Made by a program: the position numbers and the translations under genes. From Acephala macrosclerotiorum (taxonomy: Eukaryota; Ascomycota; Leotiomycetes; Helotiales; Mollisiaceae), in assembly GCA_014904845.1 (NCBI GenBank), contig MU119288.1, forward strand, positions 89,743-153,742: DNA of 64,000 bases. The letters run 5' to 3'. Of this stretch, positions 1 to 12,338 are shown piece after piece. Numbering within the stretch: position 1 is the stretch's first letter; every line of letters starts with the position of its first letter. Below the pieces are notes generated by a model. The model searched no databases and had not been told where the DNA came from. It worked only from the letters and a program-made list of their open reading frames with translations.

Positions 1-2240
1 AAGAAGATATAAGCGGGGAAAGAGGGGCAGGGCGGGGCCCTAAGCACTAACCAAAAAGAGTAAAATTAACGGACAACCCCTGGAACCGATTGTACTTCAG
101 GAACGTCTCACCATCGTGCTGTCCGGATGTTGAGCATGCTTCCAATCCTCAAATGAGAAAGAGGCCAGTATATATTGTTGATGACCGTCGGCTCGTCAAC
201 CCTCCTTTTTCATCGTCCTCCGTCTCCATATAAAAAGAATCGGCGCAAAATCGACCTCGAGGCACCAGGCTAGGCAGCCATCTCCCACACTACTTTGCTC
301 TTTTGTTGTCTTTTTTTTTTTTTTTTTTTTTTTTTATTTCCTTGCACATAATCCACAACCTCAATTCCAAATTTCTCCTTACATTTTCATCAGCCTCTCC
401 GCTACTCCCGGTTCCCCATCGACCGAGACCCCCCAAGTCATTCTATTTGCCCTGCGTTATTGTACCTTGCCTTCAACATTCCTCTTGTTGGACATGGACA
501 TGGATTTGTTGTCGTTGTTTAATCTCCTTGCATCAAACGTATGTCCTCGGGAAACAATTTCTAGGACATGGCTCGAGTATTTGTACAGAAGGAGTGATGC
601 CACAAAATCAAACGATCGGGAGCTAAAGCCTTGAAAGCGCTCCTGTCGAGGCATCCATAACTTCCTGCCAGCTCTCGCAGATGTAATAGACAAAAAGTAG
701 CCTCGTCTCATCGAGGACTCAATGTCGATAGGTCCGGCGCCGCAGTATCAGCCGAAAGCTTTCGGAGCAGCAAGTGCCGCGCAGACTGGATTGCGTTCTA
801 AACTGGATAAAATGGTAGAAATTGCAGTAGACTGTCTGCGAAAACTATCTGCGAGTGCTTAGCTGGTGGAATGGTGTGAAAGTTTGAAGTTTGTTGAAGA
901 TGTTGAAGAGGCAGGCCGGTCAGTTCCAGGCTCTAAGCCCCAGACGGCCCCACTTATCCCGTGACCCCTAAATGGGTGCATATAAGCACTCCTTTGCACC
1001 TAGAATAGAGACCTCTTAATTAGAGAATGCAACCACCACAATTCCACCCACGACTCTGCGAACCATATCTCTTCTGCCCCGTGTGGACTAGCTCGCTCAG
1101 TGCTCACAACTTTTCACCGCAGAGAACTTGACCTCTTCTATTAAAACATTTAGCCTCAGCTTTCAGTGGATTTGGGACAAAAGCATCTCTACTAAGGGTT
1201 AGATTTCAATTGGGACGTGAATCATGAGAGATAGAACGCAAGCAGCCTAGTTGAATGAGAAAGCAAGGTCACTAAGATCGGATTCAAGTCTTCGTCCAAG
1301 CACTTTTCTGTTAAAATCCACTCTAATCCAGCCAGCGCTGCATCTGATTTTAATGCCCTTCATCCACTCCAGAGCCCAAGATCTGGAGTGTACCGGGGCT
1401 CGTCTCGCTGTTTCAGGTTACCTCGTACAGCGCAGCCTTCGCATTGCGAGCGTTTTGATTGCTGGTAGTGAACCAAATAGCAGAGACTAATAAAAGTTTA
1501 CACGACAGAGAGATCCGGCTCTTCTAGTATCTGCAGGTGAACTCAATCAGATTTCATTCCCGTAATGTAGTTTCACGTGATCGGACTGAATAACTTCACA
1601 TGCCACGTCCAGCTCAGCCTCAGCCTCATCACCCTTTTCCTTCATTGAGATTACAACGCGATCATTATATTCATACATACAGACTGATTATCGAAGACTC
1701 TCGCTGTCGAAGACTGCACTCTTTATTGCTCTCACTATCGAAGTCTGTGCGCCCTCAGAGTCAAGGACCACTACAATGAGTAGCCTTGTACCCTAGAGCC
1801 TTCACTGCTGAGGACAAGTGCTGCTTCCAGAACTGTTACCAGTGTGTTACATTCATCAACATTGCTGATAAAGCAGAATCGTCGGACGATGGCACTTCTC
1901 GTGATACCGAGAGCTTTAGCCTTACAAGAGCACCAAACCCAAAGACCAGGGTTTCAAACCCAAAGTACAGGGTATACAGCCACCAGCTAGACTTCGATGA
2001 GCATAGACAAACTTGCTAGGCTCAAAAATCTTTATATAAAAAAAAATATATTATTAATTTTAAAATTTTAAAATTTAATTAATTTAAACGTAATTTTTTT
2101 TTTTAATTAAAACTTCGCTATTTATTTGCAAAAATTGGGGGTTTGCTTCCTTTACAATTAAAATACTTTAGTTTTTAAACCCAAAGTCGCTTAAAGCCTA
2201 GTCTTTAATATTGCTTTGGTATTGGTACTCTTATAAAGTA
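1..2240. other. No convincing gene; low-complexity and AT-rich stretches
   Basis: I see no ORF here with recognisable protein features. The stretch holds a pure T run at about 311-335, imperfect short repeats around 1685-1760 (several copies of a CGAAGACT/CGAAGTCT word) and 1925-1975 (AAACCCAAAG twice), and an AT-rich patch at 2030-2200 that resembles the larger RIP-like blocks. Confidence 0.5.
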
Positions 2241-2244
2241 GCCC

Positions 2245-2410
2245 AAATAATGAAGCTGGATCGTCAGGCTTTGGCGAAGCACGAGACTGTGAGAACTCCA
2301 GCCTAATTGAAAAAGCCGACCTGTTGAGCCCTGTCGAGGCACGATACGATGAGAGCTCAACTTGGATTGACGGAGCTGGACCGTTAGGCTCTGGTGAAGC
2401 ACGAGGCCAT
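2245..2410 (+). repeat. Imperfect tandem repeat, three units of about 55-60 bp
   Basis: Three adjacent units share the words GAAGC(T)GGA, GGCTCTGG/GGCTTTGG and GAGGCACGA/GAAGCACGA, spaced by about 55-60 bp. On the plus strand they read in one open frame (units ending in GEARD, VEARY and GEARG). That frame stays open to a stop at 2725, so the repeat may be the remains of a coding sequence whose 5' part was lost in the AT-rich patch just upstream. The last part overlaps the end of the HET gene on the other strand. No function is recognised. Confidence 0.4.
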
Positions 2411-2716
2411 GATTACACCTTCTTTAGCCCAGACATCATTGGCATACCACTGGACGACACAGAGGAGATCACGGATCCCAGATACATTCCTCTAGTCAGG
2501 AAACCGCTTCCCCTGCCATATGTTCAACTTTCAATTTCAGAGATCCAACAGAGCCATTGTCCAAGGAACTTTGGTGCCCCAGCCTTGTTGATTGTATCGA
2601 AAGCGAGTACAGCACAGCAGCAAACTTTCTTTATTCAATCTCACGCCCACCCCCAGCTCTACGGGACCATTCGAATTGTACGAGGGCGCGCTGTACAGCA
2701 ACTACAAGTCCAAACT

Positions 2717-5020
2717 TTAAACTAGGGCGAATTTCTGGAGAGAATAGACCCCCTTCGAAAGTCCTTCCATAACTTCACCATGCATCATTTGAAAAAGCAA
2801 GCTACTAATCGTCAGTAAAATTCGGAAGCGAATGCAGTATACTTACCACAGCCCTACGAAAATATAAGACTCCGAATCTTGGTACTTGCGAAAGATACAC
2901 GGAATATTGGCCCCTGGTAGAGCGCAAATGCTATCTCCTGCTTGTATAGCACTGTCTGTCATTCCCACCAAATCATGGATCTCCGTGGTAAAACAAAGGA
3001 TATCTAAGCGAGGATGCTCCGGGGGCTCATCTTGAAGATGTTCCTCTGCAAAGTAGATGGGCCTTTCCGAGTCATGTACAGACTTGAGCCGAGCCAGCCA
3101 GGAAGCGTTGCATTCTAATTCTTCCTCGAGGCTTGGTTGCTGCCAGCAGATCCGTCTGCCGTACCTGACAGTCCCCGCTGCTGAGAAATTAGGAATGAGG
3201 TCAATCAGATTTGTTTGAACGAGTTTTATAGCGTCAACCACAAAACCTTCGACCACAACCCTTTTTGAGGCAAAATTGAATTCACAATGAGCGGTGGAAT
3301 CTCCAGTGAAGGAGAATTTATTCGTCAAAGCTCTTGGTCTAGGGTTTCCCGCCGACCGGGGTGCAGGGTAGGATCCGTCCTTATATATCGAGTCCCTGTT
3401 CGTGGGGATAGTCCAGTCAGGGCACCATGAGGGTAGATTGGTTTCTCGATCTTGTCCTCTAAAACGGTCTCTCTCCACCATGCTCAAAAAGTCCAACGAC
3501 TTGGTTTCTTCGTACAGCACTTGACAGACTTGCATATAAAGCTCGCAAGTGGGTATTGTGTAATCCACTCCCAGAACACTGGGACCCAACTTTTCTTCCA
3601 GCATTCCCAGAAGTGCATAGATCCTGTCCCGTGGGTCGGTTGAGCATCTGTTTTTTGATAAGCACAGGAAGCCCTTGAAATCGACTGGAGTTATCGAACG
3701 TTGTAAAGCAATCAAAGATCCTGCCCCACGCCTGAAGGCCTGGAACTCCTTAGGTTGGTCGACAGGATTTGCCTCTATGATCTCGTCCATGCAGTCAAGG
3801 CAATGACCAAATAATGCAGTTGCCATTGAAACCTCATCCCAGTCAGCACACCATCGACCGCATATAACCATTGCTTTCTGGGCCATCAGAATTTCTTGGA
3901 CAATCCAAATGCGCGTCCACCATGGGCGCTGGAGAAAAGTCCCCAGAGCAGACCAATAGCTCCTGAAAGCCTCTTTTGTGACGACGTGCGATATCAACGC
4001 TTTCTTTTCGCTCTTGGCCATGAGCCGGAGTCCCGCGAGCCCATGGAGTAAGCGGAGAGCCGGAATTGTATCGGGTCCTTCTTCTCCTAACCAGACAACA
4101 ACCTCATCCGCTCGCCGATAAATATCTCTCATCAAAGTAACTTGCTGACCTCGTTCCTCGTTATCCTCCTGGTTGATACAGAGAGCATCAATCCATAGGA
4201 GCTTGGGAGAGGTGAAGTGCTTGTCGACGGTTTCCGGGTACCATGGATCATTCGAACATGAACACAGCAGATTGCAACAACAAAACTGATTGGTGCGAAG
4301 GCGACGGAGTGCATTTTCGAGGTTCTTCCTTACGGTGAATACTCTGCCGTTCATCCAGATCGTTCCAGGCTTTGAATAATCTCCCCAGCAGTAGGACATG
4401 GCTCTGAATCGGAGTTCCTTGTCATCCAAGGAGACTGTTCGGATTGAGCACATGATTGGAGAATCGAAGCCGTCCGTCTCTTGATGTAGTTTCACGAGAC
4501 GAATCGTTCGGGGCGTATCTAGTGTAGGGTACTTGAAAGTATCCAAACTATCAACTGCCTCGGGCAGCCTCTCTTTTGGCTCACTCATGTCGAATGCGGT
4601 CTCCTTCCTCCAGGCTCTTGCCAATCGGCGCCGTCCGCGGCGTGTCTTTGTAGTGATGTCCTCGCGATGGACCGGCGTCTCGTACAAGTGAAGCAGGAAA
4701 TTGGTCTTGCAATTCCAGGCAGAATTGTAATCGGGGCATGCAGGGAGCCTGCAATACCAGGCCCAACGGCGTGTGTACTGCAGAGTGGAATTGTCTGCGT
4801 CGGTATCTGTGTCCACGAGAAAGGTATCGAAAGACTGGGTAGCATTGCTTTCAGGCACAAAATTGCTCGCACTGTAGGCTGTAACTATCTCGATGATGCT
4901 GAGACTCTTTTGGGCTGATAGGTCGTCTATGCCTGTGCTTTTTGTATTGATTCGTATGCTTTGCCTCTTTAGATAATTTAGGCTAGGTATGTAAAGTGAG
5001 GATTGGTATAACAAATTCAT
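2717..5020 (-). CDS. HET-domain protein with N-terminal C2H2-like motif
   Basis: Predicted heterokaryon-incompatibility (HET) protein of 752 aa. Family members trigger cell death on contact with non-self, in the cytoplasm. Seen: the HET core with FRAMSYCWGD, LLWIDALCINQ and YRRADEVVVWLGEEG at about residues 190-340, then the family's LLG...LGVDYTIP and LPSWCPDW region. A 45-nt intron (donor GTAAGT at 2846, acceptor at 2802) joins a last exon ending in MMHGEVMEGL, matching the usual C-terminal HGEAM-like box, with the stop at 2717. Residues about 89-120 hold a C-x4-C...H-x5-H arrangement (YCRLPACPDYNSAW) like a C2H2 finger. The start at 5020 is an ATG that keeps this motif; an internal ATG at 4588 is the alternative. 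Confidence 0.85.
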
Positions 5021-5149
5021 ATGTGATGGAATCGTGAATTTTCAAACAGTGTTTGGTTATCAATGGCTTCCTTCTTTTCGCTGGTGCCTGGTGTTGTCTT
5101 GCATTCGTTAGAACTAGTCATCAGGCTGCTCTGCTCAACGACCAGCAGT

Positions 5150-5175
5150 CACGTGCATCTTGCTTGATGCACGTG
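5150..5175. repeat. Perfect inverted repeat (10-bp arms)
   Basis: CACGTGCATC, a 6-nt loop, then GATGCACGTG. It lies about 50 bp before the AT-rich block. The neighbouring AGTCACGTGC word is shared with the LTR-like repeats near 33.95 kb and 52.7 kb, so this could be an edge of a decayed element. Confidence 0.6.
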
Positions 5176-5219
5176 CACGGGACCTAACCGAGCTCCCGTT
5201 AGCGAGCACTACCCAACCA

Positions 5220-5935
5220 AAAGTACTACTTTTGTAAAGTTTTAAATAAATTTATTATAATATAATAAAATAAAATTAAAAATTTAAAAAATTTTATGTT
5301 TTTAAATTATTATTTTATATATTAATTTAATAAATTTATTTATATAAAAATTAAAAATATATTATCTTTTTAATAAATAATAATTATATATATAAAAAAA
5401 AATTATAAAAAAAATTTAAATAATTATATTATAAATAATAATAATTTTTTTTATTAAATTATAATAATATATTTAATAATAAAAAAAAAAATTTTATTAA
5501 TAATTAATAAAATAATAATATTTTAATTATTATAAAAAATAGTACTTTTTAATAAATAGCGTTTTAATATGAAAATTCGATTACGAAATTATAAAATCTT
5601 CGAACTTTGAAACTAATTATTTGAATAAAATACTTTTTTAAACAATTTATATAATATTATTCGAAGATTATTCAAATTAATATACAAGTTATATAAGTAT
5701 AATAATACTTTAAATCAATTCAATTGAATAAGATTTTCGAACGCGATATATAAATTATTTAAAAATAATAATATATTAAAACAAATTAAAAAATAAAAGT
5801 TTTAAACGCTAAATATATATTGTTTAAAAGAATAATCTTTCAAATCAACTTATACAATAGCGCTACGAGAGATTCTTCAACGCTAAAACTTTTTTAAACT
5901 TTCTTTTTCTTTGTAAATTAAGTGCCTCGGCACTC
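5220..5935. repeat. AT-rich, RIP-like block
   Basis: About 700 bp almost entirely A and T with long homopolymer runs, sharply bounded on the left. No coding potential is left. The composition matches the 32.7-40.1 kb block, which suggests a small RIP-mutated repeat remnant. Confidence 0.6.
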
Positions 5936-6591
5936 TTTGCAACTATTTATATCGTTCTTTGGAATTTCTTGCGACTCCTCCTTCAAGTAAAAATGCCTGC
6001 TACATAATTGCTACTAACCGTCTTCACCTCCAAATGGCACATTTCTATTCTCAAATGGAACTTCCAAGTGGCTGTAGGCGAACAATATTTGGCGAACGGT
6101 CAAAGGAGGCTAGGCTTCCACGTGCGCCGCCCATCTAAGAGACTCGAGCGAAAATGTGCAGCTGAAGTCTATTTGTACTCCCAGCTGCGCAGTGCAGCCT
6201 TGTGGAGGCTGACAGCGGTATTTTTGGGTTTCCATCACATGAAGCCAGAAGCAGGGGCAGTCATTGGTTACTGCGCCTGGCATGTCACTAGAATATTTTA
6301 GACTTACGTGACATAAGCATCTGGAGTTTACCCATGAGGCTACAATTGGATGACAGGAGCAAGTATAGATGGGAGGACCGGCTCCGCCGAGTTCGAAATA
6401 CCGTGATTCGGATGTGATTTGGTACGAGGCATAATAACTTCTGGCGAGGCGTTGAATCTTTGGAAAATTGGACTCCAGCTGCTGTTGAAGCTTATGGCGT
6501 AATAGTTCAGCAGCTTCACAGCCCAGATTTTCGAGGGTTTGTAAGGTTTCTCATAGACATCGTGAACACGCTAGAAATGAGCTTACAAAAG

Positions 6592-6598
6592 TATAAAT
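6592..6598 (+). promoter_or_regulatory. Possible TATA box
   Basis: TATAAAT about 165 bp upstream of the secreted-protein ATG, followed by a pyrimidine-rich leader (CTCTCCTTTCC...) typical of fungal transcription starts. Confidence 0.35.
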
Positions 6599-6762
6599 GA
6601 ATCAGAAATCCCTTACTTGAGGGACATCCAAAACACAACCAACAAAACATACCCTTCAGTCTCTCCTTTCCTATCCTTTTTACTTGTCATTTCTATTTTC
6701 TCTCTTTAGAACGCCTTTTACCACTTTCCTCATCCAGCATTAGCACTTAATTCAAAATCAAG

Positions 6763-7314
6763 ATGCAGTTCTCAACTCTCATTCTCGCTTTCCTCCCAGC
6801 CCTCGCTCTCGCGGCCCCAGCAACTCTTCCCAAACGCCAATTCCCTGCCCAACCAAACCCTAACGAAGACATCACCGCTGCCGCGGCGGCCTGGCTTCAA
6901 GACACCGCTTTCGTCTCCTCCTTCCTCGACTTCGCAACCTCCACCTTCCCTGCCTCTCCCCCGAACCTCCTCGCCAACGCTGCCTCCGCCGTCGGCGCTG
7001 AGCTCGACGAAGTCAACCATAAAATGATCCTCGACGCGTTCTTTATCACCAACGCTGTTGTGCCGAACCCAGATATTGTGGCTGCGAATAATGTGTTAAT
7101 CGGGCAAAGCAAGTTTCAGATGGTGGTCAATGGACTTGAGGATATTACTGCAACGGGGAACCTAGCGGATGTGGCGAGCATCAATGCGAATAGGTGTGCG
7201 AATGTTTTGCCGGCGATCGATGTGTATTTTAATGCGGTGGCTGTTGCGACGGGGCAGCAGGGTTTCGTGCCTGCGATTAGACCGGCGGCCTGCGGTGGAG
7301 CCTTCCATGGCTAG
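6763..7314 (+). CDS. Small secreted protein, unknown function
   Basis: An intronless 183-aa protein. A clear signal peptide (MQFSTLILAFLPALALAAP) is followed by a dibasic KR at about residues 24-25, a likely Kex2 pro-peptide site. The mature part is rich in Ala and Asn, has only two cysteines (in NRCAN and AACGG) and no domain I recognise. The start is preceded by AAG and by a CT-rich leader with a possible TATA box. The G/C-rich third positions in the first half mark it as real coding sequence. It is probably extracellular or cell-wall associated; no enzyme motif is visible. Confidence 0.8.
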   Translation: MQFSTLILAFLPALALAAPATLPKRQFPAQPNPNEDITAAAAAWLQDTAFVSSFLDFATSTFPASPPNLLANAASAVGAELDEVNHKMILDAFFITNAVVPNPDIVAANNVLIGQSKFQMVVNGLEDITATGNLADVASINANRCANVLPAIDVYFNAVAVATGQQGFVPAIRPAACGGAFHG

Positions 7315-8741
7315 AGACAGTTGAGGGAATGTTGAGCTTCTGATTTGGTGCTTAGGGCTGTCTGCTGTTTTATTTTATGTAGAGTTTAGATGAGTGCATA
7401 GCGAGTTGGCGTTTTTACTTTTCTGCTTGTTTTTACTGTCGCTATATTTAGTAAACTAAAGATCAATTATATTCATCCCCACACACTTGATAGGGATTGA
7501 TTTAACAAACCCGAAATCCATCTGGAGTCGACATCTAGTGCCCGAATAGCTATGGCAATTCTTGACATCAAGCAAATGCTATTATTTATAATCGCTTGTA
7601 CTTTCCAACTATAAGACTAGGAGTCCTACTTTATATATCATTGTAACGCAATCTTTATCCAATTTCTAAAGGCTTTCACTAGAAGTGGCATCAAAAGCAA
7701 TCCTCGCTTCCTCAATTTAAGCAAAAAAGGGGCGAGCCGAGTTTACTTACAAGGTTTCCGAAGACGGGACTTTGAGCAATATATAAATCCAATTTGGATT
7801 ATATGATTGACTTGCTAAATTGCTCCCGTAAATCCGCTTTGATTAAAATATTATAAAAATTTAATATATTAAATTTAATATATTTTATTATAATTATTAT
7901 AAAAATTATAGATAATTTTTTAATATATATTAAATATTATAATATATATATATATAAAATTAAAATTACAAAATGTTAAATTTTTATATATATTTATAAT
8001 TAAACTACGTGCGCGGTATTAGTTCAAATGAGAAATAATAATAGTAAGCTTTATTATAATATATTTATATAAAATTTATTAATAATAAAAATAAAGCGAT
8101 TTATTTGGCTTTTGTTTTCGGATATGACGAACATGGTAATAGCGGGGAAAATGGCAAACCTGAAATAAATGACTTATGCTATCTTCTCGTTTTATGCCTT
8201 TAAAAAAACATACCCGTGGAAATAAAAGTAGGGAGTATTTCTTTCTTTCTAGAGACCGGACTTACCCTTAATATTAGAGATGCTGCGTGTACCGAAGCTG
8301 ATGTTAGACGGGGCGAGGATAGTGTTGAATCCGGTCTACAATGAAGCCGCGAAAATTTTAGTGACCATGGACGTAATTTCGAGAGAGTGTGTGCGTCAGG
8401 GAAATCTGGTAAGGGTTGCTGTACGAGAGGAGCGCGTAGGTGATGGAGAGGATGGGCTGATCGATCTCAGTACTGAAGATGTATAACGGGGCAGGCAGCA
8501 AAGGCTTATCCATTCAAAACTGATACTCTACTCAGACAAAAATATTACAAGGCTTTCCCTCCGAATGTCGCCCGTCTCCTTTGATGCAGTCATATTCGCC
8601 ATTTACTCCAATAAATCTACTCCTACACATATCCAAACACCAGATCATACAGATATTCGTACACTCGAACTTCTCGATGATGTCTTAGCTATGTCACACA
8701 AACTCATCAGCAGCCCATACCCCGCACTCCCCCCCTCCCCA
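7315..8741. other. Intergenic region with AT-rich block
   Basis: There is no supportable gene. An AT-rich patch at about 7840-8100 resembles the RIP-like blocks. Short ORFs at 8280-8486 and 8565-8993 have no protein features; the second lies partly antisense to the tannase pseudogene. Confidence 0.5.
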
Positions 8742-10449
8742 TCAGCAGGTTCAACTCGTAGCCAAATTTGGATCACTTCCCGCCGTCCAAGTCGGCTGTG
8801 CCGGATACGAACAAACAAGTCTTTGTCTATACTTACTAAAGCTGTTCGTCCCCACGGTTCCCTCCACCCAAGCCGTAGTAATAAGACATGCCGGCGCAGT
8901 CGCTTTCCCAACCTAATTGATCAACGCAAGCATCCTATCATGCGCCGTATCATTAGTCCCCGCCGGATTTGGCACAAATGTCTGGATAATTGATTGTGCC
9001 TGTCCCGCTCCTCCCATATAGTAAGGAGCGGGCTTTCCAGTTGGAGGGTTTAGGCCTTTGTCCCACTGGTAGCAATGTTGCATGCCTGGGACTTCGAAAT
9101 ATCGGAACCAGGAATCGGTGTCAGGGAATGTTTGAAGGGTTCGGTTGTAGAGGTATTAGAGGATCGAGTGGGTATGTATCCATCTGCGCTTCCGTGATAG
9201 AGGATGATTTTTCTGCCGTATTTGAGTTTGGTGAAATCGTCTACCGTCCAGTCGTCCGGTTGTTCGATTGCGTTGATGATTTTCTGTTCGCCTGTGGTCC
9301 AGTTTACGGTGCCCATGCCGAGGATGTGGGCTTCGTAGGATGTGGACCATGCTGTTGATAGGGGGGGGGGGAGCTTGGATATGTATCCCATTGCGGCGAA
9401 GACCCGGGAGAATAGCCTTGGAATAAAAGCCCGCCTCTGTTCGTGGTATATGGGGCGTACCGGTCGCTGGTGAGCATCGTCGCAATGTCGATTTTCGTGT
9501 CGTCGAGAAAGCTTGTTGAGTCCGGGGTAGCCCATCGGATTCGAGTACTGTTCCAGTTGAGCGTCGCATTGCAGACGTTGGAGTTTGGTATAATGCCATC
9601 GTTTGTTGGGTAACCAGGAACATCCTGGCAAACTCCCATTATGAAGGCGTCGATGAGTTGGTAGTCGTCGAGAGTGAGGATGTCAGATCCGGCTCTGTAT
9701 TCGTAGTCGGTTATCATTGTAAGCCAGGCCATGATGTGCTTTTCATCCCAAGCAGGTGCGCCGACAAGAGTGCCGTCGAATGACATCGGGTTGATTGAGA
9801 TTTCCTTCAGTCCTTGTCTCCCTCCAGTACTGCATCCACTGTAGTAAGAGAAATTTATGGTATTTCTGTAGTAGACCGCAACCAGGACTTTGGCTAAGTC
9901 GATGGATCGATCCATGGCGCGATATGCCCAGTCCAGTCTTTTGTCTTTGTTCGTAGCCCAGATTTCGTCCCCACTATCTGTACTGCTTCCATGTCCTGTG
10001 TTCCCATGGTAGCAAAGCCATTGGCGACCCCGTTGGAGATATGATACCGATTGATTGCACCAGAGAAAGAGGAGTTGCCGATGGTGAGAAAGCGGTGGTT
10101 CCGTTGAGACAGCGGTGGCAATATCAACCTGAAGTTGAATGTATTGGAAGAGTCTGCGGGCTTGACATTAATGGAGAAGCTGCAGATATTCGACATAGGA
10201 ACCGGTGTGGTACTGGCTGAGACAGCGTTACTCTGCTCGGTGGTTGGAGTGCGGGCGAATGAAATTGCCTAGTTTGGATGGCTGGCAATTTACTGGTTGA
10301 TAGAAGGTTGTAAAAAGCTATTGCTACATGATGCTGCCGCTTGTGCATCGGCTTCCGAGCGAGTATGAGTTGGGGTTGGTCCAGCGTTGCCGAAGTTGGC
10401 AAGGCCGAGCCCAGCAATGAAAGAGGGGAACAAGTACCAAGAGCGCCAT
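8742..10449 (-). pseudogene. Tannase/feruloyl esterase family pseudogene
   Basis: A decayed member of the tannase/feruloyl esterase family (secreted esterases acting on plant phenolic esters). Fragments in all three frames can be put in family order: a signal-peptide-like start at 10449, then NFRLILP and NGVANGFATMGT, the catalytic-serine segment YYSGCSTGGRQG, the acid segment LYHGSADGYIPT, the HC segment PGMQHC and a C-terminal CSYPAQPTW. Breaks seen: at least two stops near 10270-10310, frameshifts including one at a run of ten G at about 9360-9370, and two TGG-type Trp codons turned into stops (about 8919 and 8750). G-to-A changes of this kind fit RIP or plain decay. An intact paralogue lies at 41141-42817. 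Confidence 0.85.
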
Positions 10450-11842
10450 AGAGACTAGTCAAAAGCGAATGGAGAACTAATGCAATGAAACAGATTCAAC
10501 CTAAAGAGATTACTCCATACTAAATACAATGTCGATCTCATTGCAAAAATGGCACTTGACTTTTCACGTACGTTCTCGAGGTGGCAATGCCCATTCAAAA
10601 TTGCTCAAAGGTCTCAAAGAATTGAAATGACTGCCTTCAATGAGGGGTAATTGTCCGAATGTGCCTCCGAGTCTTACCTTTACGACAACATCTGCTATCA
10701 TACGCTCTTCACGAGGGCTCTGAGATCCTATTCAAAAGTCAGACTTCAGTCCTCCATCAACATCAATTGGAGGAATCAGAAGAACAGACGACAGGTTCTT
10801 AGCGTGAATAGACAAAGCACACATAAGCGTTCAATGCGACAGCAAACCGCGCATGCAGACTTGTGCTTGGTAATGATGGAGTAATTGGTTGCCTCATGAC
10901 ACAGTCATGCAGCTGAAGTTTATACGAAGGGCACTGCGCCATACGCAGGGTACACGAGCCGCGCTCTCCCCAATTCTCCCGAGTTTGTGAAACGGAAAAT
11001 CAAAAATTCAAAGACTTCTTCAGTGCTCTCGCCACTAGGTGAGAGGCGAGGCAGCAAAGCAGTTTAATGTTGGAATAATGGTAGCAACGCTCCTCGATCT
11101 CGCAAAGCGAAGACGGTATGAAAGAAAACTTGCTCTGGGAGAGGCACGGGCACGAGAAGATGACTTCGTGAACTTAGAAGGATGTCTTAATGTCGTAGGT
11201 TCGTGACATATATGGAATGTCCCATCAGAAGATGAGAAACGACTGCAAAGAAGGCACATGAGGCTTTCCCTGTCGCTACATCAACCCCTATCCGAACCGC
11301 TGAACGAGTGGCTTTCCTCATGCAAACCCAGGTGGGAGATTTTTCAAGAGCTGAAATGTATCCGATGGAGAAGATATTGGGACTATGGTAGCTTGCTGAA
11401 ATGCAGGGTCAAAAGATGCGTAATCCGATTTTGGGGAGGGTCGAAGACTTGCTCAGTACGAGCTTAGTCAAAGGTGAGGAGAAATCCAGAACCAACGCGG
11501 TTCTCGAATGCAAGTGACAACAGATAAATATACATCAATACCTCTTTCTCATGCATTTCTGTGCAGCCTCGAATCTTGGATTAATCAAATATCTCGCTGA
11601 CCGCTTCGACAACGTTGATATATGATGGAAGGCTTTCTCGTTGATGGTTGCACAGTTCTGAACCGCAACCAGGTCGCGAGCTTGCATGGAGGGATAGAAT
11701 GATCGAGGCGCGATCCGACTTGATGTGATGATTGTAGTCGACGAGAGATGTCCCGTTCAAGTCCTCATATCCAATTTGTAGGATTTAATCCCGAATACTC
11801 CGCTCCTTATATCACCACACCAGTCAGCCAAGCATTTTCAAC
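10450..11842. other. No gene seen
   Basis: About 1.4 kb with only short ORFs (for example 10651-10884 and 11035-11259) that lack domains, signal peptides or convincing codon bias. I can support nothing here. Confidence 0.4.
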
Positions 11843-12338
11843 TCACCCCTCTCCCATTTCAGTCACAGTACAACTCAAACACCCAAACTGATGATTCCCC
11901 ATCACACACCGCGTCATCAACTGCTTATAATAACTCCCATTTCCCCAACAAGCCCTCCATATCTGATATTCAGGATTCATCTGTATCTCCAACCCCGCTA
12001 ATTTCCTACACCACCAATACCTCTCCTGTATCGCACACTGACCTTGACACGCCGTATCGAGTTTCAAAGCATCGCATGAAGGATCGGTTTTATAGCTTGA
12101 TGTTGAATTACTACACGGACCGCAGGGTACGTCGGCGAGTCTTGTTCCTGTGGGCATATTGGTAGATTGAGGTGGAGGATGTTGTCCATGTGGGGGTTGC
12201 GGTTGTTAGGAGATCGTTAGGGGAAGCTGGTGTGCTGGGGGAGTTGGCGGGAGTGGGGAGGAGTGATGGGTGGGCGGCGACGAGAATAAGGGTCTGCTGG
12301 AGACTTAACAGGAAAGACAGACATTGGCGAAACTTCAT
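11843..12338 (-). pseudogene. Cys-rich small secreted protein with a frameshift
   Basis: The first part, from an ATG at 12338, encodes a signal-peptide-like start (MKFRQCLSFLLSLQQTLILVAA) and a Pro/Ser/Thr-rich stretch. The second part, in another frame from about 12200 to the stop at 11843, is Cys-rich: about ten Cys in about 100 residues, including VPCGPC, CQGQC and CLSC. No GT-AG intron can bridge the two frames, because no usable donor is present in the Pro/Thr-rich segment. The simplest reading is an effector-like secreted Cys-rich protein broken by a 1-2 nt indel, or a sequence error. The Cys-rich part could also start on its own at an internal ATG (about 12157), but it would then lack a signal peptide. 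Confidence 0.45.

Larger units (their letters stand above)
5021..6762. other. Intergenic region with AT-rich block
   Basis: There is no supportable gene. A perfect hairpin lies at 5150-5175, followed by an AT-rich block at about 5220-5935 and ordinary-composition DNA to the next gene. The 97-codon ORF at 6008-6301 shows no protein features. Confidence 0.5.

Noticed and set aside
6008..6301. 97-aa ORF as a gene
   Set aside because: No signal peptide, domain or intron signal, and it lies beside an AT-rich remnant. It is probably chance.
8280..8486. 68-aa ORF as a small gene
   Set aside because: Featureless and isolated between an AT-rich patch and a pseudogene.
9050..9358. Plus-strand ORF inside the tannase relic
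   Set aside because: It is antisense to recognisable tannase segments and only a shadow.
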